From Natronincola peptidivorans (lineage in GTDB: Bacteria > Bacillota > Clostridia > Peptostreptococcales > Natronincolaceae), in NCBI RefSeq assembly GCF_900111615.1, contig NZ_FOHU01000014.1:1-64000 (forward strand): a stretch of 64,000 bases of DNA, in the 5' to 3' direction. A program made the translations under genes and the position numbers. Under the pieces are notes generated by a model. That model saw only the letters and a list, made by a program, of their open reading frames with translations. It did not search any database and was not told where the DNA came from. Positions 19,265 to 28,127 of the stretch are shown one piece after another (the stretch's first letter is position 1; every line of letters begins with the position of its first letter).

Positions 19265-20383
19265 TTATGGCAAATTATTATGGGTTTGATCATTGCCTGT
19301 AACACTTATAATTGGCTTTAGTAGATTACCGATGATTTTTAGATAATCAATCTTATTGTAATCTAATAGTATTTTCCCAACAGAACCATTTAAGCTTTTT
19401 ACAAGTACATCAAATTTTTGATTGTTTAACTTTTCCATACTTCTTCTTAGGGCTAATGAATTTTTATAGCTATGATCCAGTGTTTTGATGAGTTCTTCAT
19501 AGGTACCCTTCCCACATAAATCATATGCAGCATAAACACCAGATAGAATGGCAGTATGCTGTCCAAAGCCTAAAAACGGCATGATAGATCCAAAGCAATT
19601 ACCTACAAAGAAGGTGTTTCCAATTCTCGGTTTATCACAGCTCCCTATGATATAATTAGTAATCTGAAAATCATCAACAATTTTCAGAGTTTGCTGTAGA
19701 TTATCTTGTACCCTCTGAAAAAACCTCTCGAACAAAAGATTGATATCTAGTTGGTTATTTTGTGGATAATCAGGATATGCTATGACAATGTTAGCTTCTG
19801 TATTTGACATTGGAATCAGATAGCTATAGCCCATAGGGGCAAATGTGTTGTCCAGCCATGCTATAGTGGTATATGGATCAAATCTGCCCTCCACAATTGC
19901 TCCTTTCAAGGAGACTGTTAGATCTCTCTTATAGTTTCCCAGCCTCTCGCTATAGGCTCCATCTCCAGTTGCTAGAACAATGTGAGTATATTCTTTTAAC
20001 AGCTCTTCATAGGTATGCTCAGCATTATAAATAATCTTACTTTTTAATTGTTTTTTCATCTGATGGCATAAGGAATCATTTCTCCTGCCACGGATTACAT
20101 TAAATCCTAGGTCTCCTTTAATACTTGCTTTTTCATTCTCTGAATAAATAATCAATTCTTTGATATTGCCCACTGGTTGAAGGTAGATATTATAGTTTTC
20201 TGCAAAGTACGCAATAGAGTCATTGATAGGTGCACTTAATGCATTTAAAAATATCTCACCATTGACAAATCTGTCATCTACATCTCTACGATTTTCAACA
20301 ATAGTAGGATGAATGCCGTTTTGTTCTAGTATGATGCCGCATGCAAGTCCAGATAGCCCAGCTCCCATAATTGCTACCTTCAT
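19265..20383 (-). CDS. FAD-dependent oxidoreductase, geranylgeranyl-reductase/halogenase-like
   Basis: A 372-residue flavoprotein. The N-terminal Rossmann motif is VAIMGAGLSGLACGIILEQNG, followed by an acidic strand end (IVEN). The second family motif, FFVGNCFGSIMPFLGFGQHTAI, resembles the GD motif region of the geranylgeranyl reductase/PHBH superfamily, although the usual GDA is GNC here. The substrate is unknown. It lies alone between hcp and the DUF418 gene. Confidence 0.8.
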   Translation of the reverse strand: MKVAIMGAGLSGLACGIILEQNGIHPTIVENRRDVDDRFVNGEIFLNALSAPINDSIAYFAENYNIYLQPVGNIKELIIYSENEKASIKGDLGFNVIRGRRNDSLCHQMKKQLKSKIIYNAEHTYEELLKEYTHIVLATGDGAYSERLGNYKRDLTVSLKGAIVEGRFDPYTTIAWLDNTFAPMGYSYLIPMSNTEANIVIAYPDYPQNNQLDINLLFERFFQRVQDNLQQTLKIVDDFQITNYIIGSCDKPRIGNTFFVGNCFGSIMPFLGFGQHTAILSGVYAAYDLCGKGTYEELIKTLDHSYKNSLALRRSMEKLNNQKFDVLVKSLNGSVGKILLDYNKIDYLKIIGNLLKPIISVTGNDQTHNNLP

Positions 20384-20517
20384 CTGTATTCTCCTCTCAA
20401 TCCTTATACTGATTTCTGTTGTTCATCACTATTATACTGTATAGTTTGCTTGCTAAGATTAGTGTCTATTCATATGACTTTTCTTATGAAGATTTGATAG
20501 GACAATATTTATTAAGG

Positions 20518-20562
20518 AAAAAACGCCTATTATCCTAATGGTAAGGAAAATAGACGTTTTTC
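20518..20562 (-). terminator. terminator after hcp
   Basis: AAAAACGCCTATT...TCCT and AGGA..AATAGACGTTTTT pair as a long stem with T-runs, 25 bases after the hcp stop. Confidence 0.8.
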
Positions 20563-20587
20563 AACCTTGTAACTTTGCTATTTTGAA

Positions 20588-21937
20588 TTACATCATTTGC
20601 TGTAAATCAGTTTTTGCATCTCCACTTATTAGCTGCAGGTTAAAGGTATCTTGTAGTACCTTTAGTACTCCTGGTGTTACAAAGGCAGGTGCACTTGGCC
20701 CTATATAGATATTTTTTACACCTAAGCTGAATAAGCCTAATAATATCGCTACAGCTTTTTGCTCAAACCATGATAATACAATTGTCAATGGTAGATCATT
20801 TACTGTGCAGTCAAAAGCTTCTGCTAGTGCTATAGCTATTTTTGCCGCTGAACCAGAGTTGTTACACTGTCCTAGATCAATATATCTTGGTATGTCTGTA
20901 CCTGGCACAGTACCGAAATCTATATCATTAAATCTGAACTTACCACAAGAGGTTGTTAGAATAACACATTCTTTTGGTAATGTATCGGCTAATTCTCTAT
21001 AGTAATCTCTACCTTTAGTAGGAGCGTCGCAGCCAGCGATTACAAAGAATCGTTTAATCTTTCCTGTTTTTACTGCATCAATGATTTCTGGTGCAATCGA
21101 TAATACTGTGTTGTGATGGAAACCTGTTGTTAAAACCTTATCTGATTGCAGATTTGCCTTTGGTAAGGCTAAAGCCTTCTCAATCAATGGAGTAAAGTCA
21201 TTATTTAGGATTTTCTCTGTTCCTTCTAAACCACAGGTACCATAGCTCCAGAATCTATCTGAGTAGCTTCCTTTAATCGGCATTAAACAATTGGTTGTTC
21301 CTAAGATAGCACCAGGGAATTCTTCAAATAGTTTTCTTTGATCATACCATGCTTTTCCAACATTGCCTTTTAAATGAGAATATTTTTTAAGTTCTGGATA
21401 ACCATGGGCTGGCAGCATTTCTGAATGGGTATACACATTGATGCCTTTACCCTCTGTTTGTTTTAACAATTCCTCTAGTGCATATAAATTATGTCCTGTT
21501 ACTAATATTGCATGACCTTCTACTTTATCTTGAGAAACCGTTACAGGCTGTGGTATTCCTAATCTAGAGGTATGCGCTCTATCTAATAAATCCATCACTT
21601 TGACTGTGGCTTCCCCTACCTTCATGGCCATACCTATATGTTCATTTAGATTAAAATTAGAATTCGTTAATGTAGTATATAAAGCTTCATGAGCAATAGC
21701 ATCCACTTCAGGGTCTACCAACCCTAGCTCTCTAGCATGGGTTGCATAGGCAGCAACTCCCTTTAAGCCAAATATAATAATATCTTGTAAGCTTGCTATA
21801 TCTGGATTTTTTCCACACACACCAAATTTTGTGCATCCACCCTCTGGTGTTTGCTCACATTGATAGCAAAACATTGGATTGTTTTCTTTTCCTGCCTTGG
21901 TTACTTCTTCATTATTATTTTTAAATAGTCCAAACAT
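20588..21937 (-). CDS. hcp: hybrid-cluster protein (hydroxylamine / NO reductase), short class
   Basis: Hcp reduces nitric oxide or hydroxylamine with a hybrid Fe-S-O cluster. Cysteines 24, 27, 35 and 41 (FCYQCEQT...GCT...GVCGK) bind the proximal cluster. Hybrid-cluster ligands are readable in TTNCLMP, GCDAPTKGRDYY, TTSCGKFRFN and QCNNSGSA. At 449 residues it is about 100 shorter than classical Hcp: the second helical bundle is missing, as in class III enzymes. A 20-residue charged extension precedes the first Cys. Two CRP/FNR-type sites lie upstream, which fits control by an HcpR-like regulator. Confidence 0.94.
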   Translation of the reverse strand: MFGLFKNNNEEVTKAGKENNPMFCYQCEQTPEGGCTKFGVCGKNPDIASLQDIIIFGLKGVAAYATHARELGLVDPEVDAIAHEALYTTLTNSNFNLNEHIGMAMKVGEATVKVMDLLDRAHTSRLGIPQPVTVSQDKVEGHAILVTGHNLYALEELLKQTEGKGINVYTHSEMLPAHGYPELKKYSHLKGNVGKAWYDQRKLFEEFPGAILGTTNCLMPIKGSYSDRFWSYGTCGLEGTEKILNNDFTPLIEKALALPKANLQSDKVLTTGFHHNTVLSIAPEIIDAVKTGKIKRFFVIAGCDAPTKGRDYYRELADTLPKECVILTTSCGKFRFNDIDFGTVPGTDIPRYIDLGQCNNSGSAAKIAIALAEAFDCTVNDLPLTIVLSWFEQKAVAILLGLFSLGVKNIYIGPSAPAFVTPGVLKVLQDTFNLQLISGDAKTDLQQMM

Positions 21938-21966
21938 GATAATTCTCCCTTCAAGTTGTTTTTTAC

Positions 21967-22038
21967 AAGTATTATTATATACTAGACGGTCTTCATCTAC
22001 TGTGACCTATATCACGTTATTTTGTGATGATTATCATG
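21967..22038 (-). promoter_or_regulatory. hcp promoter with two CRP/FNR-type operators
   Basis: Two 16-base palindromes, TGTGACCTATATCACG (22001-22016) and TGTGATGATTATCATG (22023-22038), have the TGTGA-N6-TCAnG form. A TATAAT lies at 21974-21979 (leftward), which puts the start near 21967. The operators are then centred at about -41.5 and -63.5, two turns apart, the class II activator position. The half-sites match HcpR/CRP more than FNR (TTGAT). Confidence 0.82.
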
Positions 22039-22120
22039 TTATAAATTCATAAAAAAGAGCTGCTGAAAAGATAGTTTTTTATCTCTCAGTAAGCTCTACC
22101 TTGCTAAAATGATTATATGC

Positions 22121-22145
22121 GGGACAAAGAACCGTCCCCTGTCCC
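22121..22145. repeat. short palindromic intergenic element
   Basis: GGGACAAAGAACCGTCCCCTGTCCC: its ends pair (GGGAC/GTCCC). The same element, read as GGGACAGGGGACGGTTC..., recurs in many Clostridia and other Firmicutes as a REP-like sequence. Its last base falls in the stop codon of the next gene. Confidence 0.55.
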
Positions 22146-23002
22146 TATCTTAAGTGACTAACCGGAACAATTTCAATACCCATCTTCTCTAATACAGGAA
22201 TCATTTCCTTTATAGCTATGGCTGTTATTTCTCCTCCCTCTGGTCCTACATGGCCTATGGCTATGGCAGTGCCATTCTTTATTGCTATCTCTCCTAAGTG
22301 TTTTAGTTGTTTTTTTATTGCCGGAATATTTTTTTCATTATCTAAAAATATGGCTCTTTCAAAGACGTCCACTTCATACATTTCTGCAAGCTCCTTTACC
22401 ACTGAGTTCATACTTGTTTTGCTGTCTACTATATACATGTTATTTTCTTTTAATATAGTAATAATTGCCTCCATGATTCTTTTATCCTCTGTTGCTTTGG
22501 ATCCCATATGGTTGTTTGCCCCAACGGCATAAGGAACTTCCTCAATAGCTTCCTTGATAATAAGCATAATGCTTTCTGAGGATAGATTGGTAGTAATACC
22601 TTTTTCTCCAAGCCATTTTGGATTGCCTACATGAGGCTCCATAGGGATATGTATAATGACTTCATGCCCTCCTTGGTGTGCTAGCTCTGCATCGTGCTTT
22701 GAGTAAGGCAGAAAGGGAATAACAGCACAGGTTAATGGTTTATCTATGGCTATCATTTCCTTTGTTCCATTTCCAAAATTGCCAAAATCGTCGATAATAA
22801 TGGCTACTTTCCCTATAGGCTCTACAGTCTCCTTTTCTAATAGTCTGTTTATCACTGTGGTTGTTTTATTTGGATTAACAGAGCTTTCTTTAGTAGAATT
22901 AAAGCCTATAGCTATTAAGATGATTGTGCTTATGGTTAGTACAAAATATAATATAATTTTTTTGGGAATAAAAATAACAAAGGATTTATTCCTTTTTTTC
23001 AT
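22145..23002 (-). CDS. divergent polysaccharide deacetylase (YibQ-like)
   Basis: A 285-residue protein with an N-terminal membrane anchor (near 15-32), then a divergent polysaccharide deacetylase domain. Motifs: VAIIIDDFGNFG at the first strand, EVIIHIPMEPH, GANNHMGSKAT with the conserved NHMGS, VDSKTS, and AIGHVGPE. Family members are secreted or anchored and are thought to act on cell-wall or envelope polysaccharide; the substrate is not established. The stop touches the palindromic element at 22121. Confidence 0.88.
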   Translation of the reverse strand: MKKRNKSFVIFIPKKIILYFVLTISTIILIAIGFNSTKESSVNPNKTTTVINRLLEKETVEPIGKVAIIIDDFGNFGNGTKEMIAIDKPLTCAVIPFLPYSKHDAELAHQGGHEVIIHIPMEPHVGNPKWLGEKGITTNLSSESIMLIIKEAIEEVPYAVGANNHMGSKATEDKRIMEAIITILKENNMYIVDSKTSMNSVVKELAEMYEVDVFERAIFLDNEKNIPAIKKQLKHLGEIAIKNGTAIAIGHVGPEGGEITAIAIKEMIPVLEKMGIEIVPVSHLR

Positions 23003-23183
23003 TTTATCTCCTTCCTTTTAAGTTGTTTTTTGTGTTTATCTCTACCTTTCAATGAATAAAACCTTAATTTATTACAAATGCTACTATTAGTACATGGTCT
23101 TTCTTATAGATATGACTATTTGCTATTCGCTTGAGGTTTTTCCTCAATGTTTAGAATCTATTATAAGAAATGGAGGTTTTATT

Positions 23184-23555
23184 ATGTCAGAAGAAAGAAA
23201 CCCTAATCGTACCCAGGATTCACCCAGTTGGGGCAAACTAATTATAAGATTTGTCATCTCTGCTATTGTAATCGCAGTGGCCGCTTTTGTAACCCCTGGT
23301 TTTAGAATCGAAGGTTTATGGGGTGTTGTTTTTGCAGCTTTAGTGATTTCTATTGTTAATTATTTAGTAGAAAGGGTCTTCAAAATTGATGCTTCTCCTT
23401 TTGGCAGAGGTATTGTAGGGTTTATTATAGCAGCAGTGGTTATTTACATAAGTCAGTTTGTTGTTCCTGCTATGACGGTTACATTATTTGGAGCAATCAT
23501 AGGTGCACTTGTTATAGGGATTATTGATATGATTATTCCAGGTAAGACCATTTAG
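23184..23555 (+). CDS. phage-holin-family (4TM, YvlD-like) membrane protein
   Basis: A 123-residue protein with four membrane helices (near 20-40, 45-65, 75-95, 98-118). It matches the small 'phage holin family' (YvlD-type) proteins that are usually chromosomal and not linked to lysis. The start at 23184 (MSEERNPNRT) is supported by TGGAGG seven bases upstream; the longer ATG at 23094 has none. It converges on cwlD, 10 bases away. Confidence 0.82.
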   Translation: MSEERNPNRTQDSPSWGKLIIRFVISAIVIAVAAFVTPGFRIEGLWGVVFAALVISIVNYLVERVFKIDASPFGRGIVGFIIAAVVIYISQFVVPAMTVTLFGAIIGALVIGIIDMIIPGKTI

Positions 23556-23565
23556 TTTTTGCTAT

Positions 23566-24282
23566 CTAGGGGCTATAGGAAAAATAATTTTGTATTCCTA
23601 TATAAATAGCCCACGCAACTTTTTTTTGATAATCTGATTTTTGTAATAATTTTTCTTCTTGAGGATTAGATAAAAACCCACATTCTACTAATACAGTGGG
23701 AATATCTAATCCTTTTATTAAATATACATCATTCTTTGCTAAAGCAACTCTTTTGTTGTTTTTATCTAGGGCATCAATGAATGCTTCTTGTATTTTTATT
23801 GCTAATGGCTTACCCGCTGGATTATCTTTTGGATAGAAGGTTTGAGCTCCATAATATTGTGTTTGTTGAAAGCTGTTGAGATGTATAGTGATAAAAATAT
23901 CTGCTTTGCTATTTTTTACAATTTCCTTTCTTTTTCTAAGATCTTCATTTTTCTTTTGTCTTATGGTACCTCCATCACTATATAAACCAACGTCCTCTGT
24001 TCTTGTCATTATTACAACTGCTCCACTTTGCTGGAGATATTCTCTTAGATGATGAGCGATTGCTAGATTGATATTTTTTTCCATCACTCCATTTTTGCTT
24101 ACTGCACCAGGGTCAATGCCTCCATGTCCTGGGTCTATTACGATTACTTTTGTCAGGCTAGGCATTAAGGTGGTTATGCTTCTATACCTATAATGATGGA
24201 AGCATGATGCAAAAACACCTATAGCTATCAGAATCAATAGAGCCATAAGTATCCACTTCTTCTTGATGATGATTAACTTCAC
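23566..24282 (-). CDS. cwlD: N-acetylmuramoyl-L-alanine amidase, CwlD type
   Basis: Zinc amidase (Amidase_3) of 238 residues with an N-terminal signal/anchor helix (near 8-26). Zinc ligands are in VIDPGHGGIDPG (His) and the following Glu (MEKNINLAIA), with HLNSF (second His) and the catalytic Glu in VLVECGFLSN. CwlD removes peptides from muramic acid to make the muramic-delta-lactam of spore cortex. In Firmicutes the gene normally follows rpsI closely, which supports the assignment; here the prophage separates them. Confidence 0.9.
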   Translation of the reverse strand: MKLIIIKKKWILMALLILIAIGVFASCFHHYRYRSITTLMPSLTKVIVIDPGHGGIDPGAVSKNGVMEKNINLAIAHHLREYLQQSGAVVIMTRTEDVGLYSDGGTIRQKKNEDLRKRKEIVKNSKADIFITIHLNSFQQTQYYGAQTFYPKDNPAGKPLAIKIQEAFIDALDKNNKRVALAKNDVYLIKGLDIPTVLVECGFLSNPQEEKLLQKSDYQKKVAWAIYIGIQNYFSYSP

Positions 24283-24496
24283 TCATAACTCCTCCTACTT
24301 TTATTTCCTTATTCTATTACTAATTACAAAACAGAATGTTTACCATTTGTATTCTTTATATTATCTATGTATATGACTAATAATAGCTATATACAATTAT
24401 AATTTTCTATTTTTTGTTTTTATTTTGCATGATATTTTTTTGTAAGGTAAAAATATATATGAACTATAACTTAAGATTATGTAAAGGAGGAGTCAT

Positions 24497-24724
24497 ATGG
24501 ATAATATACAGGATAAGAGTAATATTACAAGTCAGTTGAATGAGCTTGAAAGAAATGTTGATAAATCCAAGGAATATCTGTCTGCCCTTGAAATGTTAAT
24601 GGTGGATGATAACAACGGTCGTTTGAAGGATACAGGGCTATCTAATGAGCTTCAACAATTAAATAATGCCATATCATCTATTTCAAAAAACATTCAAACA
24701 TTAAAAAATAAAATTGACACCTAG
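24497..24724 (+). CDS. small coiled-coil hypothetical protein
   Basis: 75 residues, hydrophilic, with heptad-like Leu/Ile spacing along most of the length (QLNELERNVDKSKEYLSALEML). It begins seven bases after a perfect AAAGGAGG site. It lies outside the phage end, in host DNA next to cwlD. I do not recognise a family. Confidence 0.65.
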   Translation: MDNIQDKSNITSQLNELERNVDKSKEYLSALEMLMVDDNNGRLKDTGLSNELQQLNNAISSISKNIQTLKNKIDT

Positions 24725-24827
24725 TAATCTATGCAATTCGACAGCTTTTTGCATAATGCCTCTAATATTTCCCGGGAAAAAAGTAGTTTTATAGATTATG
24801 TTGCATTTTCAATTATTGAGTATAAAT

Positions 24828-24861
24828 AAAAGACTGTCCATTTGTATAGGGACAGTCTTTT
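24828..24861. terminator. probable original rpsI-operon terminator
   Basis: AAAAGACTGTCC and GGACAGTCTTTT form a perfect 12-bp stem flanked by T/A runs. It lies just outside the left phage end, about 16 bases from the rpsI-derived core, so before integration it would have followed the rpsI stop. Confidence 0.8.
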
Positions 24862-24877
24862 CTAATAATAATATTAT

Positions 24878-24893
24878 TATCTCTTTGAGAATT
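24878..24893. repeat. attL core (copy of the rpsI 3' end)
   Basis: TATCTCTTTGAGAATT, identical to 59433-59448. On the minus strand it reads as the last codons of rpsI (..F S K R) followed by TAA, so this is the displaced original 3' end of the gene. Confidence 0.88.
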
Positions 24894-25042
24894 TTTAGTA
24901 TTGTTTTTAAGGTATTCATGGCTTTTTTGTTAGTTGTGAGATAGTTATAATTCCATTTGTATAAGCTTTTATTGAGATGCTTGACTGTAGTCCTTACTCT
25001 TCTGTGCCATGATGTTATATATTAAGAGCATACCAAATAAAA

Positions 25043-25071
25043 AAAGATAGAGCAATAACTACTCTATCTTT
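25043..25071 (-). terminator. terminator at the left phage end
   Basis: AAAGATAGAG and CTCTATCTTT form a 10-bp stem with a run of T on the leftward side, just after the XRE-ImmA gene. The rest of gap 24725-25088 holds the att core, the rpsI terminator and no gene. Confidence 0.8.
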
Positions 25072-25088
25072 AAATGTTAAAATATAGT

Positions 25089-26243
25089 TTACTTTATAAC
25101 TTTTAATTCAATTTTATGCTCTTTTTTAGGCGGATCAAATATGTCATCTGATAAACAACAAATATTTATTATTTCATTTTGAAATAAAGATATGTCGTTT
25201 AAAAATTGATCTGAAGTTATTACTTTATTTTTTAATACTAAATCGACAGCTTCATTCAACAATTTAGGCTCTTCTGGTTCAATTATATCATCTAATGGTT
25301 CACGTCTCCACATTTGCCTTGTAGTCATCTGTCTATTTAAATAATTTATTTGATTTTCACTAAATAAATTTAGTTGTTTAGATCTCATAATCATAGCACT
25401 TACTGATGTTTTCCATTTTTCTTTGAGCATTAGTAAATAATCAATTGAATTATGAATTACTTCTTTCGGAAAGGAAGTAATGGGCATTAGCAATGCTCCT
25501 GCAAAATAGTGAGCTTCGGCTTCGATTCTATCTGAAACATCTTTTCTATATACATCATCTATTTTGAGATGTGGGTGTAATAGAAGATGTCCTAATTCAT
25601 GTGCAGCATCAAATCTAGACCTTACAGCTGAACCTTTTTCACTCCCAAGAAATATATATGGTTTACCATTAAACCATTGCGAGAATGCATCAATTTTCTT
25701 ATTCTTAAACTTTATTCTACATAAGATGATACCTTTGTCTTCTAGCAATTCCACTAAATTATTTATAGGCTCATCCCCGAGTTCCCAATATTTTCTTACT
25801 TTTAGAGCTATCTCTTCAATAGTCTCGAAATCAAGCGATTCACCATTAATATAACTGCTTACATCTGGTAAACTTACCTCTGGAAACTTAATATATTGAT
25901 TTAAATAGTTATATATTTCATCTGCCCATTCAATATAATAACTATATGCATTTCTAAACTTTTTTGGTGTGCTTTTCACAGCTCTAAAGAAAACAGGACT
26001 GTTATCACAAGATTTTTCTCTTTTAGGCTTATAAAAAAAACTAAAAGGAAATCTTAAAGTATTGCTTAGTTGTTTTAGAGTAAATACTGAAGGCTTAATT
26101 ATTCCTTTTTCATATTGAGAGATTGCTTGACTTGTGACTTCAATCAGATCTGATAATTCAGCCATTGACAACCCTCTTGATTCTCTTGCTTCTTTAATTC
26201 TCGCTGGGATTATATTATGACTATTCAGTGCCATCCTTTTCAC
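25089..26243 (-). CDS. XRE-family regulator fused to ImmA/IrrE metallopeptidase
   Basis: 384 residues. The N-terminal helix-turn-helix (near 10-70) reads IKEARESRGLSMAELSDLIEVTSQAISQYEKG. The C-terminal part has a zinc-peptidase HExxH (AAHELGHLLLHP, near 215). Such proteins cleave repressors or toxins, or act as antitoxin-like regulators. It overlaps the upstream gene by 23 bases, so the pair is translated together. It is the last phage gene before the left end, beyond lysis, a usual place for cargo genes. It is distinct from the ImmA beside the integrase. Confidence 0.9.
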   Translation of the reverse strand: MKRMALNSHNIIPARIKEARESRGLSMAELSDLIEVTSQAISQYEKGIIKPSVFTLKQLSNTLRFPFSFFYKPKREKSCDNSPVFFRAVKSTPKKFRNAYSYYIEWADEIYNYLNQYIKFPEVSLPDVSSYINGESLDFETIEEIALKVRKYWELGDEPINNLVELLEDKGIILCRIKFKNKKIDAFSQWFNGKPYIFLGSEKGSAVRSRFDAAHELGHLLLHPHLKIDDVYRKDVSDRIEAEAHYFAGALLMPITSFPKEVIHNSIDYLLMLKEKWKTSVSAMIMRSKQLNLFSENQINYLNRQMTTRQMWRREPLDDIIEPEEPKLLNEAVDLVLKNKVITSDQFLNDISLFQNEIINICCLSDDIFDPPKKEHKIELKVIK

Positions 26244-26910
26244 CTACTTTTTCTTTTCTGTCTATTTCTTCTTGTACATGTTCTCTTATCTCTAATCGTC
26301 GTCTTTTTACCTCTGTACTTTCTGTATCAATCTTAATTAATTTTAATTCTGATTTCAGGCTAACTTGGTATAGTATACTTCTAAAACCAGGAGCTGGAAT
26401 TATTAAGTTTACAAATTCCAAATTATATTTACCTCCAAATGTAACAATCCCATAATATATATCGTCTTTAATACTTTGGATACCAAAAGGGTCCTCTTGA
26501 TAGTCAAAAACAATTTGTTTTTCATCAAATGTATTGTAATTCGAATAATTTTGTTTATACTTAGCAAATGAAGGAAGACTATCCCTATCGTAAGCTGGTG
26601 CAATATGTAAAATTAGATTACCAATAGTTAATTCCGGGATATAGAGTTTAAATTGGTTAACTTTTTTCATTTGGCATTTAAATGGGAAATTTGTTGGCAC
26701 CATGTTTAAATCAAGTTGACAATGTATAGCACTAGTTCTAATCCTAGATAACAATGGTGCAAAAACCTTTGATGAAAATAGTTGTTCTTGACCACTTATT
26801 ATATCTCGATAAACCAAATCTCCCATTTGGATTATTGGATATAATTGATTTCTTGCTGATAAACTTAACTCTTTTTTTATTAAATCCTTTGGGGTTTTAT
26901 ACATTATCAT
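26221..26910 (-). CDS. unknown partner of the XRE-ImmA protein
   Basis: 229 residues, soluble, no recognised domain. The middle is rich in beta-type sequence and aromatic residues; the last 35 residues are strongly charged (EVKRRRLEIREHVQEEIDRKEK) and look helical. It starts at ATG 26910 after an AGAGGTG ribosome site and overlaps the XRE-ImmA start. A two-gene cassette with its own promoter in a lysogenic-conversion position suggests a toxin-antitoxin-like or immunity function; that is inference. Confidence 0.7.
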   Translation of the reverse strand: MIMYKTPKDLIKKELSLSARNQLYPIIQMGDLVYRDIISGQEQLFSSKVFAPLLSRIRTSAIHCQLDLNMVPTNFPFKCQMKKVNQFKLYIPELTIGNLILHIAPAYDRDSLPSFAKYKQNYSNYNTFDEKQIVFDYQEDPFGIQSIKDDIYYGIVTFGGKYNLEFVNLIIPAPGFRSILYQVSLKSELKLIKIDTESTEVKRRRLEIREHVQEEIDRKEKVGEKDGTE

Positions 26911-27030
26911 TATTTACACCTCTCTTGTGGAATGTCTTCTTAATTATTTTACATATTTGTTCCATTTTTGTCAAGTGTTTTTCGTATTTATATTTTTTTA
27001 TCAACTATGATTATTTTTAAAAAAATAAAA

Positions 27031-27054
27031 AAGGCTGGAAATTAATCCAGCCTT
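27031..27054 (-). terminator. terminator of the late/lysis operon
   Basis: AAGGCTGG and CCAGCCTT form an 8-bp stem followed leftward by a long T-rich run, directly after the holin. Confidence 0.85.
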
Positions 27055-27359
27055 ATGCCTTGCAGAGGTAGTTTATTATCTTTTATCTCTTTAACAACAG
27101 ATTCAATTAATGTTTCAACCTCTTTTTTAGTGAGTCCAAAGTACTTGAATTTTTCACTTAGAAAGTCTTTCACATAAGCTTTTTTTTCTTCACCTGATCC
27201 AGGGATATGTTGCCATATTTGTTCAGCTGCCATTACTGCTTTAACTGCCCAGCGTTCCATATTGTACTTTCTTAGAAAATAACCAGCTAAGGCAATTACT
27301 AGCATGACTACAGCTTTCACTCCAAAATCTAAAAATAGCATTATTAATTCTCTATCCAT
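27042..27359 (-). CDS. phage holin, LLH family
   Basis: 105 residues with one N-terminal membrane helix (near 8-28) and an amphipathic, charged C-terminal part, including GLTKKEVETLIESVVKEIK, as in the LLH/holin_6 family. It forms the membrane lesion that releases the endolysin. The endolysin gene ends right before its start. Confidence 0.85.
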   Translation of the reverse strand: MDRELIMLFLDFGVKAVVMLVIALAGYFLRKYNMERWAVKAVMAAEQIWQHIPGSGEEKKAYVKDFLSEKFKYFGLTKKEVETLIESVVKEIKDNKLPLQGIRLD

Positions 27360-28124
27360 CTATTTAACCTTCCTTTCTAATTCTTTGACTCTTGTAGATA
27401 GCTTCTCAATCATCATCCAAAACAGATACTGTCTATTTACATCAGATAACGCTTCATCTGTTCTCCACATTTCAGGGGTATTTAACATGCCTTGTTTAGC
27501 TAACTCATCTACAGCCTTTTGTCCTCCATTACGCATCCAACTCTGTAATACAAACTTAGCCATTTCCTCTGCCTCCTCTACTAGCCCTTCATATACATCA
27601 TCTAAGAACTTTTTCCAAGCAGTTTCTCCGCCAGCTACAAACCGAGTCATCATCCTTGGGCAGTCTTTACCTGTGCAATCAAAGTGCCTTTCAAAGTTTT
27701 TGTAAGGATCCCAGTTGTACTTCTTGCACAGCTGCACACCTAGCCATACAGCTCTCTTGTAAGTTTCATTCCAATCTCCATCAGAATTAACACATAGCTC
27801 TATACCTATAAGACTTAGATTAGCTCCTCTAGGATATTTATTTTTAATATAATTAGTGTAAGCACTTCCTGGTCCAGCGTGCCATTGTACTTCTGTATCA
27901 GGTACGGCTTGGGCTATTTTTGTACTGTCTACTATATATTGCGTTCCATATTGTGCACGTAACCAATAGCTTAAATGATTTTCCACTCCTGCAGTAGCTC
28001 TAATATTAGCTGTCCAATGCCAACAAGCCCCCATAGGTGTAAGGTCCATATACTTTTTAGGAGCTCTTATTCCCTGTCCTGGTGGTATTAGTCTTTGCTC
28101 TATTTCATACATGTTATATCTCAC
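27360..28124 (-). CDS. endolysin, N-acetylmuramoyl-L-alanine amidase (Amidase_2)
   Basis: 254 residues. The amidase domain (near 8-160) shows the zinc ligands in CWHWTAN, VQWHAGPG and the HFDCTGKDCPR segment. The C-terminal 80 residues hold helical, charged sequence that may bind the wall. It has no signal peptide, as expected for a holin-dependent phage lysin. The holin follows at once. Confidence 0.92.
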   Translation of the reverse strand: MRYNMYEIEQRLIPPGQGIRAPKKYMDLTPMGACWHWTANIRATAGVENHLSYWLRAQYGTQYIVDSTKIAQAVPDTEVQWHAGPGSAYTNYIKNKYPRGANLSLIGIELCVNSDGDWNETYKRAVWLGVQLCKKYNWDPYKNFERHFDCTGKDCPRMMTRFVAGGETAWKKFLDDVYEGLVEEAEEMAKFVLQSWMRNGGQKAVDELAKQGMLNTPEMWRTDEALSDVNRQYLFWMMIEKLSTRVKELERKVK

Positions 28125-28127
28125 CTC

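Noticed and set aside
20588-21937. hcp looks truncated (449 residues against about 550)
   Set aside because: All cluster ligands are present and only the second helical bundle is missing, as in class III enzymes, so it is not a broken gene.
23184-23555. Holin gene as a sign of a second prophage
   Set aside because: This four-helix family is usually chromosomal; no lysin or phage gene is adjacent on its strand and cwlD is a spore gene.
1-24877. CRISPR arrays, tRNA or rRNA genes
   Set aside because: No regularly spaced repeats and no tRNA-like or rRNA sequence were seen here or in the rest of the window.
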